Shown one piece after another: positions 19,264 to 27,882 of a DNA stretch of 58,583 nucleotides (position 1 is its first letter; the number at the start of each line of letters is the position of its first letter). Source of the DNA: Pirellulales bacterium (GTDB taxonomy: Bacteria > Planctomycetota > Planctomycetia > Pirellulales > JACPPG01); NCBI GenBank assembly GCA_035546535.1, contig DASZWQ010000155.1, positions 1-58,583 of the forward strand, read 5' to 3'. The position numbers and the translations under genes were made by a program. Below the pieces are notes generated by a model. The model saw nothing but the letters and a program-made list of their open reading frames with translations. It had not been told where the DNA came from and did not search any database.

Positions 19264-20699
19264 GTCGGACCTTCCTTTCCCTCGCTCTCCCACCAATCGC
19301 GAAAGCGCTCGCGCGCCGGCGCCGGGAAATCGCGGCTGTCGGTCCAACCCTGCAAGCCGCCGGGAAGTTTTCGCATCCACCGCTGCGACCAGAGGCGCCC
19401 CGCGGTGCGCGTCGCCAACCAGGTGCCGAGTCGGTACATGGTCGGGCTGCGCATCATCCGCGCCCACAGGCCATAGGCCCACGACTCGATGCGTCCCAGT
19501 TCGCCCGGCTCGTGATGCAATTGCTCGCGCAGCTGGATGAGCATCTCGGGTATGGCGATCTTCACCGGGCAGGCCGCCTGGCAGGCGCCGCACAAGCTCG
19601 AGGCATGAGGCAGATGATGATTCGCCACCAGCCCGTCGTAGAGCGGCGTCAACACGGCGCCGATGGGCCCGGAATAGATACCGCCATAGGCATGGCCGCC
19701 GATGTTGCGAAAGATCGGGCAGGCATTCAGGCAGGCACCGCAGCGAATGCAAAACAGGCTCTCGCGCAAGGGGCCGCTCAAGATTCGCGTGCGCCCGTTA
19801 TCCAGGAGTACCAGGTGGAACTCCTCGGGCCCGTCCAGCTCACCGTCACGACGTGCCCCGGTAATCAAGGACGTGTAGACCGACATCTTCTGCCCGGTCG
19901 CGCCGCGAGCGAGGATTTTCAAGAAGACGGGCAAGTCTTCCATCCGCGGAATGATTTTCTCAATGCCCACCACCGCCACGTGGACGCGGGGCATGCCGGT
20001 CGAAAGGCGGATATTGCCCTCGTTCTCCAAGAGCACGATCGTGCCGGTCTCGGCCACGACGAAGTTCGCGCCGGTAATGCCGGCGTCGGCCGTGGCAAAA
20101 GCGTCGCGCAAGCGTTTACGGGCGAAGGCGGCCAGCTTTGTTGCGTCTGGCGGGAGAGTTTCGCCGGCAACGGGGCTGAGAATCTCGGCCACGTGCGTGG
20201 CGCGCAAGTGAATCGCCGGGGCCACGATGTGCGAAGGGCGCTGTCCCGCGACTTGAATGATGTACTCGCCGAAATCGGTCTCGATCGGCTCGATGCCGGC
20301 CGCTTCGAGCGCCGGATTGAGATTAATCTCTTCGCTGGTCATCGACTTGCTTTTGACGGCCCGCCGCACTCCCGATTTTTGCAAGATGTCGACAACGATC
20401 TGGCAGGCAGCGGCGCCATCGGCGGCGAAATGAACTTTTCCGCCGCGGGCTTGCACGCTCGCTTCCAGCGTCTCCAGATGCTTGTCCAACTCGGCCAGGG
20501 TGGCGTCCTTGATGGCGCGTGCCTTTTCACGCATCTGTGCCGAGGCAGGATAGGCGGCGAACGCCGCCGCGTTGCGATGCCCCAGCGACGAACCCAACAG
20601 CGACAGCGACGATTGCAGGTTCTTGTCGACGAGCGCTTCGGCGCTGGCGGCCAGGAATTCGTGATGCGGGTGGCGTGTGTAATCGGTGGTCGATGTCAT
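19260..20699 (-). CDS. lutB: Iron-sulfur protein LutB (lactate utilisation)
   Basis: 479 residues. A LUD domain (about 60-300) contains DAGITGANFVVAETGTIVL. A ferredoxin-like part follows with CIRCGACLNACP (C317, C320, C323, C327) and CGACQAACP (C370, C373, C377), giving two 4Fe-4S centres. It is full length for LutB. LutB normally works with LutA (CCG-domain protein) and LutC in oxidation of L-lactate. Here lutB and lutC overlap, but the gene upstream is a small membrane protein rather than lutA. The electron acceptor is not shown by the sequence. Confidence 0.9.
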   Translation of the reverse strand: MTSTTDYTRHPHHEFLAASAEALVDKNLQSSLSLLGSSLGHRNAAAFAAYPASAQMREKARAIKDATLAELDKHLETLEASVQARGGKVHFAADGAAACQIVVDILQKSGVRRAVKSKSMTSEEINLNPALEAAGIEPIETDFGEYIIQVAGQRPSHIVAPAIHLRATHVAEILSPVAGETLPPDATKLAAFARKRLRDAFATADAGITGANFVVAETGTIVLLENEGNIRLSTGMPRVHVAVVGIEKIIPRMEDLPVFLKILARGATGQKMSVYTSLITGARRDGELDGPEEFHLVLLDNGRTRILSGPLRESLFCIRCGACLNACPIFRNIGGHAYGGIYSGPIGAVLTPLYDGLVANHHLPHASSLCGACQAACPVKIAIPEMLIQLREQLHHEPGELGRIESWAYGLWARMMRSPTMYRLGTWLATRTAGRLWSQRWMRKLPGGLQGWTDSRDFPAPARERFRDWWESEGKEGPT

Positions 20700-20728
20700 G
20701 GTGTCTCGAATCTTGATCCTGATCTGCC

Positions 20729-21103
20729 CTACGGCGCCGCGAAAACGCCGCCCGCCAACATGCGCACCAAAAGCGCCGCCACTGGCAGCACACCCACGAC
20801 GGCCGCGAAAGCCACGATGCCGCGCGGCGGTGGATCGCGTCGCATCCGCATCACGATCACCATTAGCCCCAGCGATACCAACCCCACCACAAGCGCCGCA
20901 AAAAACAGCATCGCCGCCAGCGCCCGGATCGCCGGCACCTCGCCGTTGACCAAAAGCAGAAAAGCCCGCGCCGCCACGAAACCCAATTCGCAGACGAGCG
21001 CCGTCATGACCGACAGCATCCAGGCCACGGTGACGAATTCGACCGTCGGGTTCGGATCGCGCGCTACAGGAGGTTCGGATTGAGGCTTCTTGCGCTTCGG
21101 CAT
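20729..21103 (-). CDS. Small membrane protein of unknown function (124 aa)
   Basis: 124 residues. A basic, proline-containing N-terminus (MPKRKKPQSEPPV) is followed by three or four hydrophobic segments: about 24-55, 60-88 and 97-122. No conserved catalytic motif is visible. It lies 29 bp upstream of lutB and 58 bp downstream of the MFS transporter on the same strand, so it may belong to one transcription unit with them. Short proteins with the same layout occur in planctomycetes near many genes, which argues against a lactate-specific role. Confidence 0.7.
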   Translation of the reverse strand: MPKRKKPQSEPPVARDPNPTVEFVTVAWMLSVMTALVCELGFVAARAFLLLVNGEVPAIRALAAMLFFAALVVGLVSLGLMVIVMRMRRDPPPRGIVAFAAVVGVLPVAALLVRMLAGGVFAAP

Positions 21104-21161
21104 GAGCGTATTGTCACCGCGGCCGAGACTTTGGCAACCGAGATCGTCACGGTCTCAAGAT

Positions 21162-22499
21162 TCACTCGGCCGCTGCGTCGCGATCGAAAATCGTTCCGTG
21201 CGTATCGAGCCCGAGCCACAACATTCCCCCGGCAATGTAAATGCCGGCGACGAAGGCGGGGATCCAAGTCCAACTTCCGGTGATTGCGATCAACTTGCCG
21301 ACCACGATCGGAAAAACCGTTGCCCCGACGTTGCCCCCCATGTTCATAATGCCGAACACGGTGGGCACGTGTCGGCCCCCCATATCGATCGTGATGGCAT
21401 AGGCCGCGGGGCCCGCGATCGAGCCGAAGAACGCGGCGCCAGTGAACAGCACAAGGGCCGTACGGGCACTGGTCGCAAAGCCTGCGGCCAAGAAAAAGGC
21501 GGCACAAGTAAGCATCGTCACGACCGACAGCCATTTACGACTGACGCGGCGGCTGCCAGTGCGGGCGAGTAGCCAGTCGGACCAGATGCCACCAATCGGC
21601 GAGCCCACGGTCACGGCGACGAGCGCAATGCTCGTCAAAATGCCGGCTTCTTCCACGGACGATCCGTATTCCTCTTGCACGTATTTTGGGAACCAACTGA
21701 GAAAGAGCGCATAGCCCGCCGCACGAAAGAACTGCTGCGCCGAGATTAGCCACAGCGGCACGCTCGTGAGCAGCACCAGCCAGGGAGTGGGTTCAAGTTC
21801 CGACTCAGTCGGCGCGTTCACCTCTTTCTCTGAAGCGCCCGCGCCAATCTTGGCAAGTTCGGCGGGACTTACGCTTGTGTGCTCGGCCGGTCGATTGCGA
21901 AACCACCAATAAAAGCCGACGGCCCACAGAATGCCTGGAAATCCGACGAGTACGAACGCGCCGCGCCAGCCGACGTATTCGTGCTTCAGCAGCCACCCGC
22001 CCAGCGCCACGGCCGCCGCACCGCCGGCCGACATGAATCCGGTCAAGAGGCCGCTGGCCACGGCGCGCTCGGTGCGCGGAAACCAGTGAGCGAACGACGA
22101 CGTGCAGGCGGGAAAAATCCCCGCCTGGAACGTGCCGGTCCCCAGGCGCCAGAACATGAGCGAGGGCAGGCCCGACGCTGCGCCGGTGAAGGTGGCGGCG
22201 ATCGAGCATCCCGCCATGCTCACGGCCAAGGCCGCGCGGCTTCCCCAGCGACCAGCCAACCAGCCGGCGGGAATCTGAAACAACGAATAGCTAAGGAAGA
22301 ACGCCCCCAGCGCCCAGCCAAAGGCTTCGTCCGACAGCGACAACTCGTCTTGCACGGCCGTGGCGCACAGGCCCAGCAGGGGGCGCGGCCCGTACGCGAG
22401 GGCCGCCGCCAGGCAGAACCAGCCGAGCACCAGGTAGCGAACCGGCAGCCGGATTCGGCGCGATGCGCTCGACTCGTTGCTCACCGAACTGTCATGCAT
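21162..22499 (-). CDS. MFS transporter, sugar-acid/anion type
   Basis: 445 residues from the ATG at 22499 (MHDSSVSNESSASRRIRL); the longer frame upstream has no transmembrane character and runs through the intergenic repeat. Twelve hydrophobic segments are readable. The loop motif GWLAGRWGSRAALAV between segments 2 and 3 is the MFS motif A, and the pattern GAFFLSYSLFQIPAGWLAGR resembles the anion:cation symporter subfamily (glucarate, galactonate and hexuronate carriers). The divergent neighbour is a sugar-acid dehydratase, so import of a sugar acid is the best guess. A central hydrophilic loop of about 45 residues (near 205-250) is Glu/Ala-rich. Confidence 0.85.
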   Translation of the reverse strand: MHDSSVSNESSASRRIRLPVRYLVLGWFCLAAALAYGPRPLLGLCATAVQDELSLSDEAFGWALGAFFLSYSLFQIPAGWLAGRWGSRAALAVSMAGCSIAATFTGAASGLPSLMFWRLGTGTFQAGIFPACTSSFAHWFPRTERAVASGLLTGFMSAGGAAAVALGGWLLKHEYVGWRGAFVLVGFPGILWAVGFYWWFRNRPAEHTSVSPAELAKIGAGASEKEVNAPTESELEPTPWLVLLTSVPLWLISAQQFFRAAGYALFLSWFPKYVQEEYGSSVEEAGILTSIALVAVTVGSPIGGIWSDWLLARTGSRRVSRKWLSVVTMLTCAAFFLAAGFATSARTALVLFTGAAFFGSIAGPAAYAITIDMGGRHVPTVFGIMNMGGNVGATVFPIVVGKLIAITGSWTWIPAFVAGIYIAGGMLWLGLDTHGTIFDRDAAAE

Positions 22500-22661
22500 C
22501 GGATACTTGGACGGGTTTCGTAATTCGAGCTGCGCCGCCACAATCGCTGGTGGTGTCAATCGCAACAAGCCGCCAATTGACTGCGGTTGCGCGCGACTGT
22601 CAACAAAGACGCTTCCGTAGTCGCTCCGGCGTACACGTCCGGAAGTGCACGTTGTGCCTGC

Positions 22662-22667
22662 TATAAT
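22662..22667 (+). promoter_or_regulatory. TATAAT -10 box in the divergent intergenic region
   Basis: A perfect TATAAT lies at 22662-22667, about 150 bp before the dehydratase ATG. No good -35 hexamer is seen at 16-18 bp upstream. If used, the leader would contain the palindromic repeat at 22705-22768. Confidence 0.4.
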
Positions 22668-22704
22668 GCCGCCGCCGAATCGAGGCACGCCTGATGACCT
22701 TACC

Positions 22705-22768
22705 AGCCCGAAACGCCAGCGAAAGATAGCTTCGTCGCGCAGAAGAACCCTCGCTAGCGCTTCGGGCT
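22705..22768. repeat. Imperfect palindrome of the AGCCCGAA...TTCGGGCT family
   Basis: AGCCCGAAACGCCAGCGA (22705-22722) and TCGCTAGCGCTTCGGGCT (22751-22768) are inverted copies matching at 16 of 18 positions, with a 28-bp spacer. From memory, similar AGCCCGAAGCGCCAGCGA arms are widespread between genes in Pirellulales. The element lies in the probable leader of the dehydratase gene. Confidence 0.7.
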
Positions 22769-22821
22769 AATGTTGGAGAGTCTCCGAGCAATTCGAACCA
22801 AAACGCTTCGACGAAGAACGC

Positions 22822-24000
22822 ATGAAAATCACCGCCATCGAAACGCACGTTTGCAACGCCCGCATGCGGAACTGGATCTTCGTCAAGGTCCTGACCGATC
22901 AGCCGGGACTGTGGGGGTGGGGCGAGGCCACGCTCGAGTGGCACACCCGCGCCGTGGTCGGCGCCATCGAGGATCTGGCGCCGCTCTTGATCGGCGAAGA
23001 TCCGACGCGCGTCGAGCATCTCTGGCAAATGATGTTTCGCCAGCACTTCTGGCACGGCAACGGCGTCGTGCGCGGCACGGCCATCAGCGGCATCGACATC
23101 GCGCTGTGGGACATCGTGGGCAAGCTGCACGGCGTCCCCTGCCACAAACTTTGGGGCGGTCCCGTGCGCGATTACATTCGCACGTATTGCCACCTGGGCG
23201 GCGGGCGGATGGAAGATATGTACGAATCCGCGCCGGGCGACGCGCCGCGCTTCGCCGAGTTGGCGGCCCGCGCCGTGGACGAAGGCTTTACGGCCATGAA
23301 AACCATGGCCGTGCCCGAGACCGGGCCGCTCGAAGGGCTACGCCCGATCCGCTATGCCGAGGCGTGCGTTCGCGCGATGCGTGACGCGGTCGGCGACGGC
23401 ATCGATCTGATGGTCGACTGCCACGCGCGCCCGTCGCCGCGCATGGGGTTGCTGTTTGCGAAAGCGCTCGAGCCGTACGAACTTTACTGGCTGGAAGAAC
23501 CGTGCTGGCCCGAGGCGCCGGCCGCGATGGCCGACATTCAGCACGCCGTGCGCACGCCGATCGCGACGGGCGAACGACTGATCGGCATTCACGCGTTTCG
23601 CGAGTTCTTCGAGCGCCGCGCGTTCAGCGTGGCTCAGCCCGACATCACGCATACCGGCGGACTGTCCGAGGCACGGCGGATCGCGGCGCTGGCCGAGGCG
23701 TACCGGGTGGCACTTGCCCCGCACAATCCGCAAGGGCCGGTCAGCACGGCGGCGTCGCTGGAATTCGGTTTCGCCACGCCCAGCTACATCATCTGCGAAT
23801 CGGTCCACCTCGACGTTCCCTGGCGGCAAGAGATTGTCACCGAGGGCTTCACGGTCGAGCGTGCCGGCCGCATCGTCCGCTCCAGCACCAAGCCCGGTTT
23901 GGGCATCGAAATCAACGAAGCCGCGATCCGCAAGCATCCGTTCGAGCAAGAGCTACCGCAACGCACGTTCTACGCCGACGGCAGCGTGGGGGATTGGTAA
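22822..24000 (+). CDS. Enolase-superfamily sugar-acid dehydratase, galactonate dehydratase type
   Basis: 392 residues. The metal ligands and catalytic residues are visible: D199 and H201 in VDCHARP, E225 in WLEEPCW, E251 in ATGERL and H301 in APHNPQGP. Their spacing equals that of E. coli galactonate dehydratase (D183, H185, E209, E235, H285) with a constant shift of 16. The same spacing is found in D-mannonate dehydratases, so galactonate, gluconate or mannonate are all possible substrates. The reaction would give a 2-keto-3-deoxy sugar acid. It is divergent from an MFS carrier of sugar-acid type, 322 bp away, which supports a role in sugar-acid catabolism. Confidence 0.88.
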   Translation: MKITAIETHVCNARMRNWIFVKVLTDQPGLWGWGEATLEWHTRAVVGAIEDLAPLLIGEDPTRVEHLWQMMFRQHFWHGNGVVRGTAISGIDIALWDIVGKLHGVPCHKLWGGPVRDYIRTYCHLGGGRMEDMYESAPGDAPRFAELAARAVDEGFTAMKTMAVPETGPLEGLRPIRYAEACVRAMRDAVGDGIDLMVDCHARPSPRMGLLFAKALEPYELYWLEEPCWPEAPAAMADIQHAVRTPIATGERLIGIHAFREFFERRAFSVAQPDITHTGGLSEARRIAALAEAYRVALAPHNPQGPVSTAASLEFGFATPSYIICESVHLDVPWRQEIVTEGFTVERAGRIVRSSTKPGLGIEINEAAIRKHPFEQELPQRTFYADGSVGDW

Positions 24001-24042
24001 ACTGTATAGTCGTAAGTTGCTCGTACAGCCTGGAGGAAGTCG

Positions 24043-24606
24043 ATGCGCGACCTCTTGATTGAGTCACTTGAATCGGCGATGGTTTCGCTTCAGAAGCAAG
24101 CCCAACTTGTTGAGCTTGTAAATGTCGACGAGTCAACATTTCGGTCCTTCGTAATGGCGGAGATACAACAACGATGCGCGAGAGCTCGACTCCAAACGGA
24201 ATGGGAACGGATCGACCTACTTATCAACGTCGACAACGACTTCGCCGCTGTGGAGTTCAAGTTCTACGTTCATAGACGGCACTTCGACTTGACCGGAGAG
24301 TTCGTCCGATGGAAGGGCTGCGCCGGGCCGAAAAATACGCGCGAGTTTGAAACCTGCCTTTCGAAACTTCGTAGGCTGCACTGGCCAGAAATCGGCAATC
24401 GGTTTCTCGTGCTCGTCTATGAGAACGATAACACTGTTGATCGTAAGTTCCGGTTCCACGATGCCTACGACGACTTGACAGAATACGAGGTGCATGGGGA
24501 TCAATTGTTTGTAATTCGGAGCCCTCTCAGAGACGTCACCTGTAAGTTACTCAAGGTAGGGCAACTGGACTCGACCAAGCTTGTGGATGGCGTCGTGCTA
24601 TCGTGA
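24043..24606 (+). CDS. PD-(D/E)XK nuclease-like protein of unknown function (187 aa)
   Basis: 187 residues. The motif WERIDLLINVDND...AAVEFKF gives D58, E71, x, K73, the D-(n)-ExK arrangement of the PD-(D/E)XK nuclease fold; E40 in the preceding helix could be the additional acidic residue. The rest has no recognisable domain. It has no signal peptide or membrane segment. Base composition differs: in the 60 bases 24061-24120 I count 29 G+C (48%), against 45 of 60 (75%) at 23341-23400 in the neighbouring gene. It starts 43 bp after the dehydratase and ends in a perfect hairpin. Such orphan nuclease-like genes often belong to defence or mobile functions, but this is inferred only. Confidence 0.7.
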   Translation: MRDLLIESLESAMVSLQKQAQLVELVNVDESTFRSFVMAEIQQRCARARLQTEWERIDLLINVDNDFAAVEFKFYVHRRHFDLTGEFVRWKGCAGPKNTREFETCLSKLRRLHWPEIGNRFLVLVYENDNTVDRKFRFHDAYDDLTEYEVHGDQLFVIRSPLRDVTCKLLKVGQLDSTKLVDGVVLS

Positions 24607-24626
24607 TCGACGGCCTGGGCCGTCGA
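24607..24626 (+). terminator. Perfect 9-bp hairpin just after the nuclease-like gene
   Basis: TCGACGGCC (24607-24615) and GGCCGTCGA (24618-24626) are perfect inverted repeats with a 2-base loop, starting at the base after the stop codon. There is no T-run, so it may protect the 3' end or act as a weak terminator. Confidence 0.45.
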
Positions 24627-24733
24627 AACGTAGCGAAGGCAACGGTACCACTTCTCACGGAATTATCGCTGGAAGATTGGTAGACGCAGCTTCGTACGAT
24701 TGATCGTTCGACACACGCACACGGAGGTGCCTC

Positions 24734-27394
24734 ATGCCTGATAGCGACAACGACCGCCATGTCGCTTTGCTGCCGGGTGCCATACACCTCGCGTTCTTTG
24801 TGCGCTATGCCATGCTGGTGCCGGCGGCGCTTTTGCTGCTGGCCTTGCTCGGATGGCAGTTTCGCACCAATACGATCCTCGGGAACATGTTCCTGGTCGA
24901 TGGCCGGCACCAGATGTTCCACTTGACGTGGCTCGCGCTTGTGGCCGTGGCGCTATCGATGGTCGAGGCACGGGTCACGCTTTTGAACGCCAAGGATCGC
25001 TTTCGCGATTGTCCGAACTGGGATTTCGACGGCCCTTCGTTCACGTTCGCCTGGAGCGTGTTGTGGATCGTGATCTGGCTCGCGATCGGCCTGACGGTGC
25101 CGTTGGTCTGTGCCTGGGCGACGCCGTATGGCAACACGGGCAGCGCGCCAACGGCGGCGCAAATGGTCGAGCATGCCGGGCTGCCGATGCTGGCCGGCAT
25201 CGGCGCCGCGATCGCCCTGCTGATCGTGGCCAGCGGGACGGCACGCTTCGCGATCGGCCACCAGTTGACCGCCGCCGAGCTACTGCCCAGCGACGCCTTG
25301 TTCCGCCGGCTGGCGGGCACGCGTTTGGTCGCATCGATCGATGCCCTGGCCGCGTACCTGCTGCAGTCGGCGGCCGGCTACAGCGAGCGGGTCACCGGCG
25401 AAGGCGTGTCGCCCGACGATCCGCCGATCTATCGCATGCGTCCCGGCCACGCACAGTTGTTCTTGACACTCTTTCTGGCGCTGTTGGGCTACGCGGCCGT
25501 CTACTTCGTGGTGAAGCCAACCGACGTCTCGGTGCCGGTGCTGTTCTACGTGATCATGATCCTGATCATCGCCGGAGTGCTGTTGACCGCGGCCTCATTC
25601 TGGTTGGATCTATACCGGCTGCCGGTGCCGATCGTACTGTTGACCGCCGGCGTGCTCTTGAGCCTGGCGTCGCGGAACGATCATTACTTCAAAATGCAGC
25701 GTCGTGGGGCCACCTCACCCGACCCGCCGACGTTTTACGAAGTCGTCCGCCAATGGCAGCCCGGCGATGATGCGACGAATCTGCTGGCCCTGCCGCGCGG
25801 CAAAGACGGCAAGCGCACGCTGGTCGTGGTGGCCGCGGCGGGCGGCGGTATTCAAGCCACGGCCTGGACCGCCAAGGTGCTGACCGAATTGCACCGCCGC
25901 TTTGGCGTTGCTTTCACACGCAGTGTCCGGCTCACGAGCGGAGTCTCCGGTGGCAGCGTGGGTTTGATGTACTACCTGGATCGGTACGCGGAACTCACCG
26001 GTGCGAAGTCTCCCGAGGAAACCAACGCCGCGATCGCGGCGATCAACGACAATGCACGCGCTTCGAGCCTCGAAGCCACGGCCTGGGGCGTGGCGTTCTA
26101 CGACCTGGTGCCCACGATATTGCCGGTGCGGCGCGTGTGGCCGGGCCTGTTGCGCGATCGCGGCACGGTGCTCGAGGATCTGTGGTCGGCGCGCCTCGCG
26201 CATCATGACTCGTCAACCTACACGGTGCGGCGCATGCTGCACGATATCGAAAAGTCGGCCGCACCGATTCCTATTTTCAACAGCACCAACGGCAGCACCG
26301 GCGCGCGGTTTCTTTGGTCGCCCATCCGGCTGATCGAACGCGACAGCGGTCGGGTGTGCGATCCCGAGGAGTTGGTCCAGGCCTATCCCAACTGGGACTT
26401 GAGCGTGGTGGCAGCCGCCCGGCTTTCGGCCACGTTCTCCTACGTCTCGCCGATTTGCCGGCCCGTCTTCGACGACGAACCGTATCCCCGCGTCCCCTTC
26501 GCCGACGGGGGCTACGCCGAGAACGAAGGCATCTTGACCGTGATCCAGACGTTGACGCAGTTATTGTCGCATTATCAAACCGACGAGACGTCGAACGAGT
26601 CGCCGCCGTTCGACCGGATTCTGATCGTGCGGATTCTGCCGTTCGCCGGCGCGCAGCCACAGCCGCGCACCACCTACGACGGGCAGGACGAAGCGCTCGA
26701 AGACCAGGTTTCCAGCTCGGCCTGGCGGCGGGCGCTGACGGGCCCCTTGGAACTGCTCACGCAAGTACGCGAATCCTCGCAGTCCGAGCGCGGCGAATGG
26801 GAAGCCGCGCAGATGCAGGCCATGCTCATCGCCGAAGTGCGCCGCTGGGCCGACCGCGCCGGCCGGCGCGAGGCCGCGCGGGCCAATGCCGACGCGAATG
26901 CGGCTGCCCCTGGAAACGCCCAGGCAGCGGACGGCGAGCCGCCCACGATGCGCCGCGTGTTGGAGCCTTTCGCCGTCACGCACAACCTGGTGCGGCGGCA
27001 AAAGACGGGCGAGGTGACGCCACTCGGTAGCGTACCGGAAGCTCCGACGGCCGCCGAGCAAGCCCATCCGCTGCGCGAACAGCGCCGCCGTCGGGATCAG
27101 CCCCCCTTGCAGATCGCGGCCGTCAAGTTCGCCTTCACACTGCCTGGCCATGCGGGCGTCAGCCACGCTGCCAGAATGATCTTCAAGCCCACGAGCGACG
27201 AATGGGACGATTATTTCACGCCCCTGTCGTGGAAAATGAATCAGCGCCAGAAAGACGCGATCGACGCCGCCTGGTCCCAGATATCCGACGGCAACCTGGG
27301 GGCGCTCTCACCGCTCGAAGAACCACTCTTCTTCGCCCCCGGCGACGAAGAACCGTCGCTGACGATCGAGGACATCTTCGAGCAGGTGCGATGA
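24734..27394 (+). CDS. Large membrane-anchored patatin-like phospholipase
   Basis: 886 residues; GGAGG at 24723-24727, 6 nt before the ATG, supports the start. The first 320 residues carry about seven hydrophobic segments (near 18-40, 60-80, 105-130, 150-175, 240-260, 270-295, 300-320). A patatin domain follows: the glycine-rich oxyanion loop AAAGGGIQA near 374, the nucleophile Ser405 in SGVSGGSVG, and the partner Asp591 in FADGGYAENEG. The C-terminal part (690-860) is Ala/Arg-rich and helical. The catalytic dyad is intact, so lipid acyl hydrolysis at the membrane is likely. The domain order differs from simple patatins by its N-terminal membrane block. It follows the nuclease-like gene after 127 bp. 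Confidence 0.82.
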   Translation: MPDSDNDRHVALLPGAIHLAFFVRYAMLVPAALLLLALLGWQFRTNTILGNMFLVDGRHQMFHLTWLALVAVALSMVEARVTLLNAKDRFRDCPNWDFDGPSFTFAWSVLWIVIWLAIGLTVPLVCAWATPYGNTGSAPTAAQMVEHAGLPMLAGIGAAIALLIVASGTARFAIGHQLTAAELLPSDALFRRLAGTRLVASIDALAAYLLQSAAGYSERVTGEGVSPDDPPIYRMRPGHAQLFLTLFLALLGYAAVYFVVKPTDVSVPVLFYVIMILIIAGVLLTAASFWLDLYRLPVPIVLLTAGVLLSLASRNDHYFKMQRRGATSPDPPTFYEVVRQWQPGDDATNLLALPRGKDGKRTLVVVAAAGGGIQATAWTAKVLTELHRRFGVAFTRSVRLTSGVSGGSVGLMYYLDRYAELTGAKSPEETNAAIAAINDNARASSLEATAWGVAFYDLVPTILPVRRVWPGLLRDRGTVLEDLWSARLAHHDSSTYTVRRMLHDIEKSAAPIPIFNSTNGSTGARFLWSPIRLIERDSGRVCDPEELVQAYPNWDLSVVAAARLSATFSYVSPICRPVFDDEPYPRVPFADGGYAENEGILTVIQTLTQLLSHYQTDETSNESPPFDRILIVRILPFAGAQPQPRTTYDGQDEALEDQVSSSAWRRALTGPLELLTQVRESSQSERGEWEAAQMQAMLIAEVRRWADRAGRREAARANADANAAAPGNAQAADGEPPTMRRVLEPFAVTHNLVRRQKTGEVTPLGSVPEAPTAAEQAHPLREQRRRRDQPPLQIAAVKFAFTLPGHAGVSHAARMIFKPTSDEWDDYFTPLSWKMNQRQKDAIDAAWSQISDGNLGALSPLEEPLFFAPGDEEPSLTIEDIFEQVR

Positions 27395-27441
27395 GATGGG
27401 CACGAGTCGTTGAAAAAAACGCACAACCCTTTCCGAATCGG

Positions 27442-27798
27442 TTACGCGTGCGGCCAGGGAACCTTGCCCTTGGTATTCAGGCACTCGTCAGGGATGCGTA
27501 GATCATCGAGCACGCGGCCACCAATGATCGTTTCGTCGACGATGCGCGGCACATCCTCGGCGCGCACGCGGCCGTACCAAATCTGTTGCGGGTAGATCAC
27601 GACGGTCGGCCCATACTCGCACTGGTCGAGGCAGCCGGCCCGATTCGCTCGCACCGGCGCTTCCAGCTTTCGCCCTTTCAGTTCGGCCGCAAAAAGGTTG
27701 CGCAGCGCCTCGCTGGCATCCGGATCGCAGCAGCCGCGCGGGTGGCCGGGCTCGCGGGTGTTGCAGCACACAAACACGTGACAGGCAAACGGAGGCAT
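27442..27798 (-). CDS. Thioredoxin-like [2Fe-2S] ferredoxin
   Basis: 118 residues from the ATG at 27798 (MPPFACHVFVCCNTREP), with AAGGA 11 nt upstream; the longer frame is not supported. The pattern of cysteines (HVFVCCN, RGCC, and then CLDQCEYGP) followed by GPTVVIYPQQIWYGRV is that of the (2Fe-2S) ferredoxin family with thioredoxin fold. Such proteins act as small electron carriers. It lies about 85 bp upstream of nothing on its own strand; its 3' end faces the end of the patatin gene. Partner enzymes are not visible in the window. Confidence 0.85.
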   Translation of the reverse strand: MPPFACHVFVCCNTREPGHPRGCCDPDASEALRNLFAAELKGRKLEAPVRANRAGCLDQCEYGPTVVIYPQQIWYGRVRAEDVPRIVDETIIGGRVLDDLRIPDECLNTKGKVPWPHA

Positions 27799-27882
27799 CG
27801 GGATAGCGTTCCTTATATCGGGCCAGGGGTCCTTGCCTGCTTCTCGGGAGGCACGCCGACTGCCCCCCATCGGTTCGCAGGA

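Noticed and set aside
19264..19752. N-terminal extension of lutC into lutB
   Set aside because: Arg-rich out-of-frame reading of lutB; the GTG at 19263 overlapping the lutB stop is the natural start.
19185..21083. 632-aa plus-strand frame opposite lutC, lutB and the small membrane protein
   Set aside because: Shadow of three genes with conserved motifs; no domain of its own.
22500..22688. N-terminal extension of the MFS transporter
   Set aside because: The extra 63 residues are non-hydrophobic, include the TATAAT region of the opposite gene, and a proper ATG exists at 22499.
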